Source: G965267605 sp965267605 (GTDB lineage Bacteria; Bacteroidota; Bacteroidia; Flavobacteriales_E; Vicingaceae). From it: a stretch of DNA of 64,000 bases. The stretch is from positions 3,596,001 to 3,660,000 of the forward strand of contig OZ254088.1 in the NCBI GenBank assembly GCA_965267605.1, given 5' to 3'. The notes beneath the pieces are model-generated. The model saw nothing but the letters and a program-made list of their open reading frames with translations. It ran no database searches and had not been told where the DNA came from. Shown in pieces: positions 49,305 through 57,758 of this stretch (positions within the stretch are counted from its first letter, which is position 1; each line of letters begins with the position of its first letter). A program made the position numbers and the translations under genes.

Positions 49305-50024
49305 CTACCTATTGGAACGTACATATTGCAGCACTGCATCTCGTTTGTACGCATCGATAACCTTCCCAGTTGTTGCATCTACGAGGATTTCGTTGAGTTT
49401 AAAGACCTTGCTGGTTGGCGTGTCCTTAGTCATCTTGGTTTTCATTGACCTGCCTTGTGTTACTCTGTATACATAGGCCTTATGCTTGATATCGTATTCA
49501 AGATATACACTGCTTATTGGCTTAACGAAACCGTTTTGATACGACTTGGCTCCCTTGATCAGGTCTTTCCACGCACGGAGTTTCCATACCAAATCATCAC
49601 TTCCTTCTTGCAAGAGCCAGGTTGAATGATCGCGAACAACGAACCCGGTATCCAACGTAAACGAACAGTTGTAGATAATCTTTGCACCAGCTTTGAATTT
49701 TATAAAATACCTGTAGCACAATTTATACTTCTTATATGCTGCCATGCCTTCAGGTGAAGCACCTGTAGCCATTCGCGTATACTTTCGGCACGACTGAAAT
49801 TGGGCTGTACTGTCCGGTCGAAAGTTGATGTGCTTGCTACAAAACTGGAAAACTGCTGTTCTCACCTTTTTGAATTCTTCACCATCCTCAGCAAGCATGT
49901 GTGATCCGTTATAGAAAAACACATCTTTATACTTTGGCTGATCAAGGATATCAGGTTGTTGGGCATTTGCGACCAGTGTCATAACACTTAGTACCAGAAT
50001 GGATAATGTACGTATCGGTCTCAT
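49305..50024 (-). CDS. Secreted protein of unknown function
   Basis: A 239-residue protein with a signal peptide (LSILVLSVMTLVANAQ). The mature part has four cysteines in the middle (QFCSKHINF, QSCRKY, KLCYRYF, IYNCSF) that may form disulfides in the periplasm, and a C-terminal beta-rich segment. I recognise no family. First of three leftward genes for exported proteins. Confidence 0.65.
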   Translation of the reverse strand: MRPIRTLSILVLSVMTLVANAQQPDILDQPKYKDVFFYNGSHMLAEDGEEFKKVRTAVFQFCSKHINFRPDSTAQFQSCRKYTRMATGASPEGMAAYKKYKLCYRYFIKFKAGAKIIYNCSFTLDTGFVVRDHSTWLLQEGSDDLVWKLRAWKDLIKGAKSYQNGFVKPISSVYLEYDIKHKAYVYRVTQGRSMKTKMTKDTPTSKVFKLNEILVDATTGKVIDAYKRDAVLQYVRSNR

Positions 50025-50073
50025 CCAACTACAAGTAATAAAATGTGAGTCCGATTCGCAAGCAGCGCATGTC

Positions 50074-51789
50074 CTATACCCGAATGGCTTTTAACCTAAG
50101 TTGCAAGGTAGTTCTGCCATTCCAGGTATTCTCATCAATGTGATAAGCGATTTCAAAGGGTACACCCTCATCCAATTCATCGAAGTATGAACCCAGATTG
50201 AAACCGATAGCATCAAACGAAGGCCCACCTTCCTGAAACACGGTTAATTTCAGATGGTCGTTTCCCACTATTCGTGGCGGGTATTTTAACAGGCAATCCT
50301 TTGAGGAATAGGTCGGTTCCCAATTTTCCGGTCCAAAGGGTTCCAACTGTCGCTGTACACGAAAGAACTTATCGCTGATCTGATCCAATCGAAGTTCATG
50401 GTCAATCTTCACCTCGGGAATCAGCATTTCATCCTCAATGGTAGTCGCAACCTCCAATTCAAACTTCTCTATGAAGGCATCTACGTTTGTCTCTTCAATT
50501 GTCATTCCGGCTGCATACTTGTGGCCTCCAAACTGTATCAGAAGGTCGGAACACGCATCAATGGCATCGTACACATTGAAGCCATTCACAGACCTGGCTG
50601 ATCCAGCAACTACATCTCCACTTTTGGTAAAGATGATGGTGGGTTTGTAGAATTCCTGTTGCACCCGCGAGGCAACAATTCCAATCACCCCCTTGTGCCA
50701 CTCGGGATCATACAACACGTTGGTCTTCTTTGCCTGTAAGGCATCGGAACTACGTATGATTTGAAGCGCCTGTTCGGTAATGGTTTTGTCCAAATCCTTA
50801 CGTTCCTGGTTGTACCTGTTGAGGTCTTTGCCAAACTCTATGGCTTCAATGGCATCATTCATAGTGAGCAACTTAACCGCACTTGCTCCGCTTTCAATTC
50901 TGCCCGCAGCATTAATTCTTGGGGCAATACCAAATACAACATCGGTCATTCCAAGTGCAGGCTTGTCATATTGCGCATGGTGAACCAATGCACTTAGCCC
51001 GGGCCCCGGATCTGCGTTCAACTTGTTCAATCCATGGAATGCCAGGATACGGTTTTCGCCAACCAACGGAACGATGTCGGCCCCGATGGCCACTGCTACC
51101 AAGTCCAGGTAGGAAAGAGGATGCTCATCGGATAGATTCAATTCTTTGGATATAGCCTGAATGAGTTTGAATCCAACACCGCAACCACAAAGGTTTTTAT
51201 CCGGATATGCACAATCAGGCCTCTTCTGATCAAGTATCGCAACGGCATTTGGAAGTGATTCATCCGGTGTGTGATGGTCGCAAACGATCACATCCAAACC
51301 CAGTTCATTGGCGAGCTCAATCTCTTGGTGGGCCTTTATGCCACAGTCCAACGTAATCATGAGCGTGTATCCTTCACCCGCAATATGACGAACACCTGCT
51401 TCTGATACGCCATACCCCTCCTTGTATCTATCGGGAATGTAATAGCCCACGTTGGCTTCCTGATCTTTGAGGAAGAGGTACATGGTTGCCACGGAAGTTG
51501 TGCCGTCCACATCATAATCCCCATAGATCATGATCTTCTCGTTCTGCTGCAGTGCCTTAACTACTCTCGAAGAGGCGATGTCCATATCCTTCATAAGGAA
51601 TGGATCATGTAACTGTTTGATGTCTGGTCTGAAAAATGCTTTTGCCTTGTCGAAGGAGTTGATACCTCGCTGGATCAACACTGATGTGAGCACGTGGTCG
51701 AGGTTATTGAGCTGTGTGCTCAACTCAGCAACCGAAGCGATGTCCGGTTGTTCTTTCCAGGTCCACCTTTTCTGAATTTTACCCGTCAT
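50074..51789 (-). CDS. recJ: Single-stranded-DNA exonuclease RecJ
   Basis: A 571-residue 5'-3' exonuclease for recombination and repair. DHH motifs are present: MIYGDYDVDGTTSVATMYL (motif I), ITLDCGIKAHQEIELA (II), VIVCDHHTPDESLP (III) and VAIGADIVPLVGENR (IV), followed by the DHHA1 domain (GVIGIVASRVQQEFYKPTIIF, GGHKYAAGMTI) and an OB-fold C-terminus. Length is normal. Its ATG overlaps the stop of the DAHP synthase gene by 4 bases. Confidence 0.96.
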   Translation of the reverse strand: MTGKIQKRWTWKEQPDIASVAELSTQLNNLDHVLTSVLIQRGINSFDKAKAFFRPDIKQLHDPFLMKDMDIASSRVVKALQQNEKIMIYGDYDVDGTTSVATMYLFLKDQEANVGYYIPDRYKEGYGVSEAGVRHIAGEGYTLMITLDCGIKAHQEIELANELGLDVIVCDHHTPDESLPNAVAILDQKRPDCAYPDKNLCGCGVGFKLIQAISKELNLSDEHPLSYLDLVAVAIGADIVPLVGENRILAFHGLNKLNADPGPGLSALVHHAQYDKPALGMTDVVFGIAPRINAAGRIESGASAVKLLTMNDAIEAIEFGKDLNRYNQERKDLDKTITEQALQIIRSSDALQAKKTNVLYDPEWHKGVIGIVASRVQQEFYKPTIIFTKSGDVVAGSARSVNGFNVYDAIDACSDLLIQFGGHKYAAGMTIEETNVDAFIEKFELEVATTIEDEMLIPEVKIDHELRLDQISDKFFRVQRQLEPFGPENWEPTYSSKDCLLKYPPRIVGNDHLKLTVFQEGGPSFDAIGFNLGSYFDELDEGVPFEIAYHIDENTWNGRTTLQLRLKAIRV

Positions 51790-52877
51790 GAAGTGCTTTC
51801 CTCCCTGCCCGTTCCGAAGGCGGGTTTCGGGTGTTCATTCATCACGATGTTCTGTATCCTAATAGATTCCTGATGTACAAGTGAGATCATTTCACGAATG
51901 AACTCTTCGCTTAATCCCTTTTCCGATCCGGAAACGGATCTTGATTCCAGTACCTCTTTCCATCTCTGAAGTTGGAAGATTGTGATGCCCTCTTCCTTTT
52001 TATGTCCAGCGATTTCTGCAACTGTATCCATCCTTTGGGAAAGCAATCGGATCAACTGTTCATCCAGTGAATCGATTTTCGATCGTAAAGACTCCATCGC
52101 TTGCGCAACCAGCGGGTTTTCAATGGTCTGACTTCTGAATACCAAGGCTACTAATAGCTCATGGAATCGTTCTGGAGTTATCTGTTGTGCCGCATCGCTT
52201 AACGCATTTTGGGGATCCGGGTGTACTTCGATCATCAAGCCGTCCATATCCATGTCTATGGCCTTCTGACTTATCGTTTCTACCAACGCACGATTCCCTC
52301 CAATATGACTTGGATCACAGATCACAGGTATCTCAGGAAAGGTAGTTTTGAATTTCACCACAAAGTTCCATCTCGGAGGATTTCTGTAGGGAGATTCCGA
52401 GGCACTGGCGAATCCTCTATGGATGCCCGTAATATCCTCGATGCCGGCATTCCTCAACCGCTCAATTGCACCTATCCACAGCTGCATGTCCGGATTAATG
52501 GGGTTCTTTACGAAGACCGGAATGTTCACTCCTTTCAGCGCATCCGCAAGTTCCTGTACGGAGAAGGGATTGGCTGTAGTTCTTGCCCCAATCCATAGCG
52601 CGTCAATATCAGCTTTTAACGCTGCTTCAACGTGCTCTGAATTTGCCACTTCGGTCAATGCCTTGATTCCCGCAGATTCAGTGGCAGACTTGAAGATTCC
52701 CAAAGCGTCTTTCCCTAGCCCCTCAAAGGAACCCGGGCGTGTTCTTGGCTTCCAAATACCGCCACGCATATAGGACAATCCCACGGGTGCTAATGATTGT
52801 GCAACCGCGTTGATCTGCTCTTCCGATTCAACACTGCAGGGCCCTGCGATCCATATGAATTCTTCCCTCTTGCTCAC
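51786..52877 (-). CDS. Bifunctional DAHP synthase / chorismate mutase
   Basis: A 363-residue fusion with GTG start at 52877 (GTG AGC AAG). Residues about 1-255 are a type I-beta DAHP synthase (EFIWIAGPCSVESEEQ, YMRGGIWKPRTRPGSFEGLG, CDPSHIGGNRALV, DGLMIEVHPDP), the first shikimate-pathway step. Residues about 260-345 are an AroQ-type chorismate mutase (SLRSKIDSLDEQLIRLLSQRM and KKEEG). The mutase at the C-terminus allows prephenate or tyrosine feedback, as known for this Bacteroidota arrangement. Downstream recJ overlaps by 4 bases. Confidence 0.94.
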   Translation of the reverse strand: MSKREEFIWIAGPCSVESEEQINAVAQSLAPVGLSYMRGGIWKPRTRPGSFEGLGKDALGIFKSATESAGIKALTEVANSEHVEAALKADIDALWIGARTTANPFSVQELADALKGVNIPVFVKNPINPDMQLWIGAIERLRNAGIEDITGIHRGFASASESPYRNPPRWNFVVKFKTTFPEIPVICDPSHIGGNRALVETISQKAIDMDMDGLMIEVHPDPQNALSDAAQQITPERFHELLVALVFRSQTIENPLVAQAMESLRSKIDSLDEQLIRLLSQRMDTVAEIAGHKKEEGITIFQLQRWKEVLESRSVSGSEKGLSEEFIREMISLVHQESIRIQNIVMNEHPKPAFGTGREESTS

Positions 52878-52952
52878 CTCTAGACAAATATAGAGTGGAA
52901 AGGGGAAAGAGCATTACGGATAATGGCAAAAGAACCGTTTTTGCTTGTGTAG

Positions 52953-53042
52953 AAGAGTATTGAGTAGTTAGTACGCCTTCGGCTCATAGTATTTAGTCGG
53001 AGATCATCCAGCTAAATACTCAATACTAACTACTTAATACTT
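52953..53042. repeat. Palindromic intergenic repeat, copy B
   Basis: The left arm (52953-52973) is nearly complementary to 53024-53042. Inside are a GCC-TTC-GGC hairpin and a perfect stem AGTATTTAG / CTAAATACT. The left 25 bases match copy A at 32697 exactly. It fills most of the gap between the DAHP synthase and cysH genes. Confidence 0.75.
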
Positions 53043-53091
53043 GTCCTTGCTTTTCTTCATTCAGCTTTCATCTTATAACTTTACCGGCTTA

Positions 53092-53751
53092 ATGAAAGAC
53101 ACTAACCACATACGTGAGCAAATCGCTGCGTTTAAAGGGGAAGGTAAATCTATGTTTGCCACTTCCTCGTTTCAGACGCACAGCATTCCCATGTTGCATC
53201 TGATTAGTGAGATCGATAACTCCATTCCGATCTACTTTATGAATACAGGGTTTCTGTTTCCAGAAACGATGGAGTTCAAGGATGTGCTGGCCAGAATCCT
53301 GGGTTTGAACATCATCGGATTAACGTCTGAGGTACCAAAGCTGCAGCAGAAAGATGCGCTTGGGCAGTTCCATTTTACGTCTGATCCTGATTATTGCTGT
53401 GCCATCAATAAGACGCAGCCGCTGGAGCCTATCCTTGCTTCCAATGATGTTTGGATCAATGGAATTCGTGCCGACCAAAGCAAGACAAGGGCAGCAATGA
53501 AGGTGATCCAACCTGCACCGCACGGTACGGTTCGCTATCATCCCATGTTAGATTGGACCAGCAAGGATATTTACGAGTACCGTGATGCATTCAAACTACC
53601 CGAGCATCCGCTTGAGGCCAGTGGGTATTTGAGCATAGGTTGTGAACCATGTACCCGGAAGTTTCTCGATACGCAGGACGAACGGACGGCAAGGTGGTTT
53701 GGCATGAATAAAACAGAATGTGGTCTACACACCGATTTAGTAGAGAAATAG
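53092..53751 (+). CDS. cysH: Assimilatory adenylyl-sulfate (APS) reductase
   Basis: The ATG at 53092 gives 219 residues. The PAPS/APS reductase fold has SSFQTHSIPML and FMNTGFLFPETM near the nucleotide site. Cysteines C102-C103 (DYCCAINKTQPL) and C184-x-x-C187 (SIGCEPCTRK) supply the [4Fe-4S] cluster that marks APS rather than PAPS reductases, and C210 in TECGLH is the catalytic thiol. It makes sulfite for cysteine synthesis. Sulfurylase and sulfite reductase are not in view. Confidence 0.93.
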   Translation: MKDTNHIREQIAAFKGEGKSMFATSSFQTHSIPMLHLISEIDNSIPIYFMNTGFLFPETMEFKDVLARILGLNIIGLTSEVPKLQQKDALGQFHFTSDPDYCCAINKTQPLEPILASNDVWINGIRADQSKTRAAMKVIQPAPHGTVRYHPMLDWTSKDIYEYRDAFKLPEHPLEASGYLSIGCEPCTRKFLDTQDERTARWFGMNKTECGLHTDLVEK

Positions 53752-53752
53752 C

Positions 53753-54670
53753 ATGAAAGTACTGATTACCGGAGGTGCCGGGTATATTGGAAATGAGTTA
53801 ACCTATAAGCTTTCGGCCGCGGAGGGTATCGATGAGATCATCGTATACGATAACTTGTATAAAGGGAACTACAACTTGTTCACAGGTTTGCGTAAACTAC
53901 CCAACCCCAATGTGACCTTCATTCAGGGTGATGTGTTGGATAGCCGGGCCTTAAAGAAGGCGCTGAGTGGTGTTGATGTTGTGTTCCATTTGGCAGCTAA
54001 TGTATCAACCCCTTTTGCAGATCAGAACCCGCATTACTTTGAGCAGGTAAATCACTGGGGTACTGCAGAGGTAACTTACGCCCTGGAGGAGTCAGATGTT
54101 AAGAAGTGGGTATACCTTTCTTCTGCTTCGGTGTATGGGGCGGGTAAGGATGTTTCTACGATTGATACTCCGGTGAATCCGAGAACGTATTACGGAGCGT
54201 CTAAAATGCGAGGTGAGGAGCACGCCTGGCGCATGAGAAATAAGATCCCCACGTATGTGGTGCGTTGTGGTAATGTTTACGGCTACAGTAAGAACATGCG
54301 CTTTGATGCTGTGATCAACAAATTTCTGTTTGAGGCACACTTTTTAAAGAGGATCCAGATCCATGGAAAGGGAGATCAGTACAGATCGTTCATCTATATG
54401 AATCGTGTCACAGACTTTCTTCATAAACTCACCATAGGTGATTATGAGTCAGGTTTCTTCAACTTGGTAGATAATCAGTGGGAAGTCAACGAGGTTGTAG
54501 ACAGCATTAAAGAAATGTACCCTCAAACAGAGATGATATTCATTAATCATCACTTGAAGATGCGGAATCTCAAGATCGAGGCCGATGAGGTAACCAAATC
54601 CATTCTGGGGGAAAATCCTTTGTCGTTGACTGAGGAACTGGAAGAGTTTAGGAAGATGTTCACCTTCTGA
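53753..54670 (+). CDS. NAD-dependent sugar epimerase/dehydratase (SDR family)
   Basis: A 305-residue extended SDR. GGAGYIGNELTYKL at the N-terminus binds NAD, HLAANVSTPF and LSSASVYGAGK are typical and YYGASKMRGEEH contains the catalytic Y-x3-K. Closest in style to UDP-glucose 4-epimerases or GDP-sugar dehydratases, but the substrate is not readable. It begins one base after the cysH stop; no functional link to sulfur metabolism is apparent. Confidence 0.9.
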   Translation: MKVLITGGAGYIGNELTYKLSAAEGIDEIIVYDNLYKGNYNLFTGLRKLPNPNVTFIQGDVLDSRALKKALSGVDVVFHLAANVSTPFADQNPHYFEQVNHWGTAEVTYALEESDVKKWVYLSSASVYGAGKDVSTIDTPVNPRTYYGASKMRGEEHAWRMRNKIPTYVVRCGNVYGYSKNMRFDAVINKFLFEAHFLKRIQIHGKGDQYRSFIYMNRVTDFLHKLTIGDYESGFFNLVDNQWEVNEVVDSIKEMYPQTEMIFINHHLKMRNLKIEADEVTKSILGENPLSLTEELEEFRKMFTF

Positions 54671-54774
54671 TAGTTACGATAAATTTTTTCCGGCAATAGT
54701 TTGTGAAATTTGGCGTTTTAGCCATCTAAATAGAAAGAGGTAAACTCTTTTAGCTACACTACGTACAACTACGC

Positions 54775-55389
54775 ATGCGCCTGACCTTGATCCTAACACT
54801 GGTGTTTCTTGTGCCTGTAGAGCACGAAGACGAAACTGTAGACATGGCCAAACTCAGTCAGAGTGTGGTAATGGAGCAGGTGGTGAACCAGTTGCCATCG
54901 GATGATTATTGGGTCAAACTAACCAACAAGAAGCTTCAATTCCTACCACGTATCATCTCCCCATGGAATTTAGCAGGTATCATGGAGCATTCTGAACCCG
55001 TAGATACACTAGACTGGTCGAAATGTGACTTTCCGGTATTGGCATTGGTGAAGCTCAAAGACGGGAAGACGCAGCGGCTTGTTGTTAACCCTTACAATTA
55101 TTCATTTGCCATTCTGAAGGGCAGTAAGCCCATCGAAAAGTGTCAGCAGTTTGCAATGACACCCAAACAAAGAAAGGAGCTTCGGATATATAGAAACTGG
55201 TTCAGTTTTGGTGATAGTAAAGGATTTAAAGTTGTTCGTTACCAGAATACCAGGCTAAGAAAGGTGGGGTTCTTTGGAGAGAACAATAAGATGGAGAATG
55301 TACTTGTGCGCAGGTACAATGCGAAGGGTAAGTATGTAACCTCAGAATACTACCACCACAACGATTTGGTGAGGAAAGTATCCCGTTAA
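54775..55389 (+). CDS. Secreted protein of unknown function
   Basis: A 204-residue protein with a short hydrophobic N-terminus (LTLILTLVFLVPV) that could be a signal peptide. The body is beta-rich with basic patches (KELRIYRNWF, YQNTRLRKVGFF) and ends YYHHNDLVRKVSR, reminiscent of MORN-type tails in small Bacteroidota proteins. No family recognised. Confidence 0.65.
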   Translation: MRLTLILTLVFLVPVEHEDETVDMAKLSQSVVMEQVVNQLPSDDYWVKLTNKKLQFLPRIISPWNLAGIMEHSEPVDTLDWSKCDFPVLALVKLKDGKTQRLVVNPYNYSFAILKGSKPIEKCQQFAMTPKQRKELRIYRNWFSFGDSKGFKVVRYQNTRLRKVGFFGENNKMENVLVRRYNAKGKYVTSEYYHHNDLVRKVSR

Positions 55390-55420
55390 TATTCTGTTAA
55401 TGGATTGATAGTGTGATGCC

Positions 55421-55437
55421 TTGGCACGGTTTTCGTT
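55421..55437 (+). promoter_or_regulatory. Possible -24 element upstream of the barrel protein gene
   Basis: TTGGCACGG matches the sigma-54 -24 block exactly. The -12 part reads TCGT instead of TTGC, so the assignment is weak. It lies about 40 bases before the ATG at 55474. Confidence 0.3.
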
Positions 55438-55473
55438 TATTGTCATGCAACTCTAATCAAAACCTATTACGCT

Positions 55474-55992
55474 ATGAAAAGATTATTACTAGCTACTGTA
55501 GTTGTGTTGTTATCCGTAAGCGGATCGATGGCGCAAGACAAAACCATGATGCCAGCGGTACATGGTGGAATTATTGGTCCTGGATGTACCAATTGTGGTC
55601 TCTTGGCAGGATTCGGTGCCTCATTTGGATACGCACTTCATGAGAAGATTGCAGCAAGTGTTCAAGCCGACTTTTACTCTGAAAAAGACCAGGTATTGGG
55701 GATAACTGCAACAACCAAAGTTGCTGCTTTTGGTGTGTCGGGTGAATTCTACCCGAAAGAGGCATTCAAAGGCTTCTTTATTGGCCCTGACGTGTTGTAT
55801 ATCACAACCAACACTGACTTGAATGGGACCCCACTGTTTGAAACGAACGACATCACATTCGGTGGAAAATTGGGTTGGGTGATCACCATTGCAGAAACGG
55901 TGAAGTTCATCCCTCACTTTGGTTATGGTACATGGTACGATAACTCGAAGGGTAGGGGAACAATGGGATTAAAAGTTGCCGTAGGGCTATAA
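55474..55992 (+). CDS. Small outer-membrane beta-barrel protein
   Basis: A 172-residue protein with a signal peptide (LLLATVVVLLSVSGSMAQ). Alternating hydrophobic and glycine-rich strands (LLAGFGASFGYAL, ASVQADFYSEKD, AFGVSGEFYPKEA, FGGKLGWVITIA, GLKVAVGL) suggest an 8-stranded OmpA/OmpW-like barrel. A CTNC motif near residue 38 might form a disulfide or bind a ligand. It is followed by palindromic element C and converges with the phosphatase gene. Confidence 0.75.
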   Translation: MKRLLLATVVVLLSVSGSMAQDKTMMPAVHGGIIGPGCTNCGLLAGFGASFGYALHEKIAASVQADFYSEKDQVLGITATTKVAAFGVSGEFYPKEAFKGFFIGPDVLYITTNTDLNGTPLFETNDITFGGKLGWVITIAETVKFIPHFGYGTWYDNSKGRGTMGLKVAVGL

Positions 55993-56002
55993 GATGTTTT
56001 TG

Positions 56003-56029
56003 GGGTGCGCTATACGCGCACTCCAATTA
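56003..56029. repeat. Diverged copy of the phosphatase gene's 3' end
   Basis: Read on the minus strand, this stretch encodes I-I-G-V-R-V-stop, matching the true phosphatase end (V-I-G-V-R-V-stop at 56120-56137). The two DNA segments agree at 22 of 28 aligned bases and flank element C as an imperfect direct repeat. Confidence 0.55.
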
Positions 56030-56111
56030 TGCCTGCCCGTCCGGCAGGCGGGCTTCGACAGAGCTCAGCACAGGCTGCTCCCCGTCCGAACGGGATTCAT
56101 CCGGGCAGGCA
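56030..56111. repeat. GC-rich palindromic element C
   Basis: Outer arms TGCCTGCCCG (56030-56039) and CGGGCAGGCA (56102-56111) are perfectly complementary. An inner GCCTGCC / GGCAGGC hairpin and the core CTTCGACAGAGCTCAGCACAGG are of the kind seen in dispersed Bacteroidota intergenic repeats. GC content is clearly higher than the surroundings. No coding content; probably a non-autonomous mobile or REP-like sequence. Confidence 0.7.
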
Positions 56112-56119
56112 GGAATACG

Positions 56120-57631
56120 CTATACACGTACTCCTATTACGCAAACATCATCGATCTGCTCCAATTCTCCGCGCCAGTCCTCGTAGTGTTCGTCTAGCTT
56201 TATTTTTTGATCATCCAAGGCCTGGTCGCTGATCTCAACGAGCAATTGTTTAAGTGCTTTGCTTTTGAATTTCTTCCCTTTAGGACCACCGAATTGGTCC
56301 ATGTAACCATCTGAGAAAGTATAGACCATATCACCTTCGCGCAGCTCGAAAGTGTGTGTGGTAAATGGCACTGGATTCATCGTACTTCCTACAGGCTGCT
56401 TATCTGCTTTGATTTCCGTTAGTTCTCCTTTCCGAACAATCCAAACCGGGTTGTTCGCTCCGGCATACCTAAGCGTGTGCCTCTGAATGGAACAAAGCGC
56501 TACATCCATCCCATCATTTACAATTTCATCACTTTCCTCGAAGGTATCAATGACCAGCTCTCGTGATTTGGTGAGTATATCACCAGGTTCTGTGAGGCCA
56601 AACTCTTGCACACATCTGTCCAGGGCACCGCTACAAACCACTGAGACCATTGCTCCGGGTACGCCATGTCCAGTGCAATCGGCTGCTGCGTAAAGTACCA
56701 TATCTCCCCCCGTGTCCCACCCATTGGGTTGAGGCAATCTGTGTACCCAAAAGAAATCTCCAGCCACAATGTCTTTCGGTTTATAAAGGATGAAGGAAGC
56801 AGGCAAGGCCTCAGCGATCAGTTGTTGGGACGGCAGTATGCCATGTTGGATCCTTTTCGCATAACCGATACTATCTAACAATTCTTCCTGTTTTTCCTGG
56901 ATGATCAGCTTGGATTGAAGGAGATCCGCTTTGGCCTTTCGATCACGCTTTAGTATTGTTCTCAGGCTAACGAACATAACGGCCGCAATCACGATCAATA
57001 CCAAAACTGAGATGAGGACATTGTTCAATAATTTGCGCTGAGCCTTTTTCTTGAAATCAGTCAGCGTAACATCGGTCTGTACGATAGCTACTACATCTCC
57101 ATTGGAATTTCTCAGTGGCGTAAAGGCGGATAGCCAGGTATCGTATTCGTCTTCGTAAACAGGAAGGGAGCCACCTTCATAATACTTCTCAATCACCTCG
57201 TCCGGATACGATTCATAAACATGTCTAAAAAATGGTTTGTCCGCTGAAGTGATCCCACCCATGAATTGTTGGGACTCAGGTTCCCAAACGGCAGTGTAAA
57301 GCTCTGATTCGAGTCCATTGGCAGTTTTGCCGGCCAGCATGATCTCGTGCAACCTTTGATAATCACTGTCCTGATGGTTAGTCGTGAGGTCTCCCTTCTG
57401 AGGGTATTTTTTGTACAGCGCTTCGTGCAGATCTCCATCTAATTGAAGTGCTATTGTTGCGGTGATAGACTTGAGGCGTTCTTTCACATTTCGCTCCTCA
57501 TTGGCAATAGAGTTATTGTAGGAGGAAACAATGAAATACCCAGACAAGACAACGATGGCCAGAAACACGGTCACCGAGATCTGAACATTGACGTTCTTCA
57601 GGCTAGATTCTTTATGTGAAGGATCATCCAT
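56120..57631 (-). CDS. Membrane sensor with SpoIIE-type PP2C phosphatase
   Basis: A 503-residue protein. A membrane helix (about 17-36) and a second (about 205-226) enclose an extracytoplasmic Cache-like sensor (with YTAVWEPESQQFMGG and TPLRNSNGDVVAIVQTDV). A short coiled coil with LLDSIGYAKRIQHGILPS leads to the PP2C core (about 300-503): KPKDIVAGDFFWV, AAADCTGHGVPGAMVS, FSDGYMDQFGG, and DDVCVIGVRV. Metal-binding aspartates are in place. It likely dephosphorylates an anti-sigma antagonist or other serine phosphoprotein in response to an external signal. An inverted repeat touches its start. Confidence 0.9.
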   Translation of the reverse strand: MDDPSHKESSLKNVNVQISVTVFLAIVVLSGYFIVSSYNNSIANEERNVKERLKSITATIALQLDGDLHEALYKKYPQKGDLTTNHQDSDYQRLHEIMLAGKTANGLESELYTAVWEPESQQFMGGITSADKPFFRHVYESYPDEVIEKYYEGGSLPVYEDEYDTWLSAFTPLRNSNGDVVAIVQTDVTLTDFKKKAQRKLLNNVLISVLVLIVIAAVMFVSLRTILKRDRKAKADLLQSKLIIQEKQEELLDSIGYAKRIQHGILPSQQLIAEALPASFILYKPKDIVAGDFFWVHRLPQPNGWDTGGDMVLYAAADCTGHGVPGAMVSVVCSGALDRCVQEFGLTEPGDILTKSRELVIDTFEESDEIVNDGMDVALCSIQRHTLRYAGANNPVWIVRKGELTEIKADKQPVGSTMNPVPFTTHTFELREGDMVYTFSDGYMDQFGGPKGKKFKSKALKQLLVEISDQALDDQKIKLDEHYEDWRGELEQIDDVCVIGVRV

Positions 57632-57634
57632 TGT

Positions 57635-57650
57635 ATACCTATGCAGGTAT
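57635..57650. promoter_or_regulatory. Inverted repeat just upstream of the phosphatase gene
   Basis: ATACCT-ATGC-AGGTAT is a perfect 6-bp inverted repeat ending 3 bases before the start codon on the minus strand. Possible operator or translational hairpin; short enough to be chance. Confidence 0.3.
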
Positions 57651-57758
57651 TACAAACATCGGGAATTTGCAACGGAGTTGACAATAGTTAGGTTTGGAAT
57701 GAAATGTTCCGATGCTTCACAGCTTACACACCAATGCAGTCTTTTGGGAAATGGTTCT

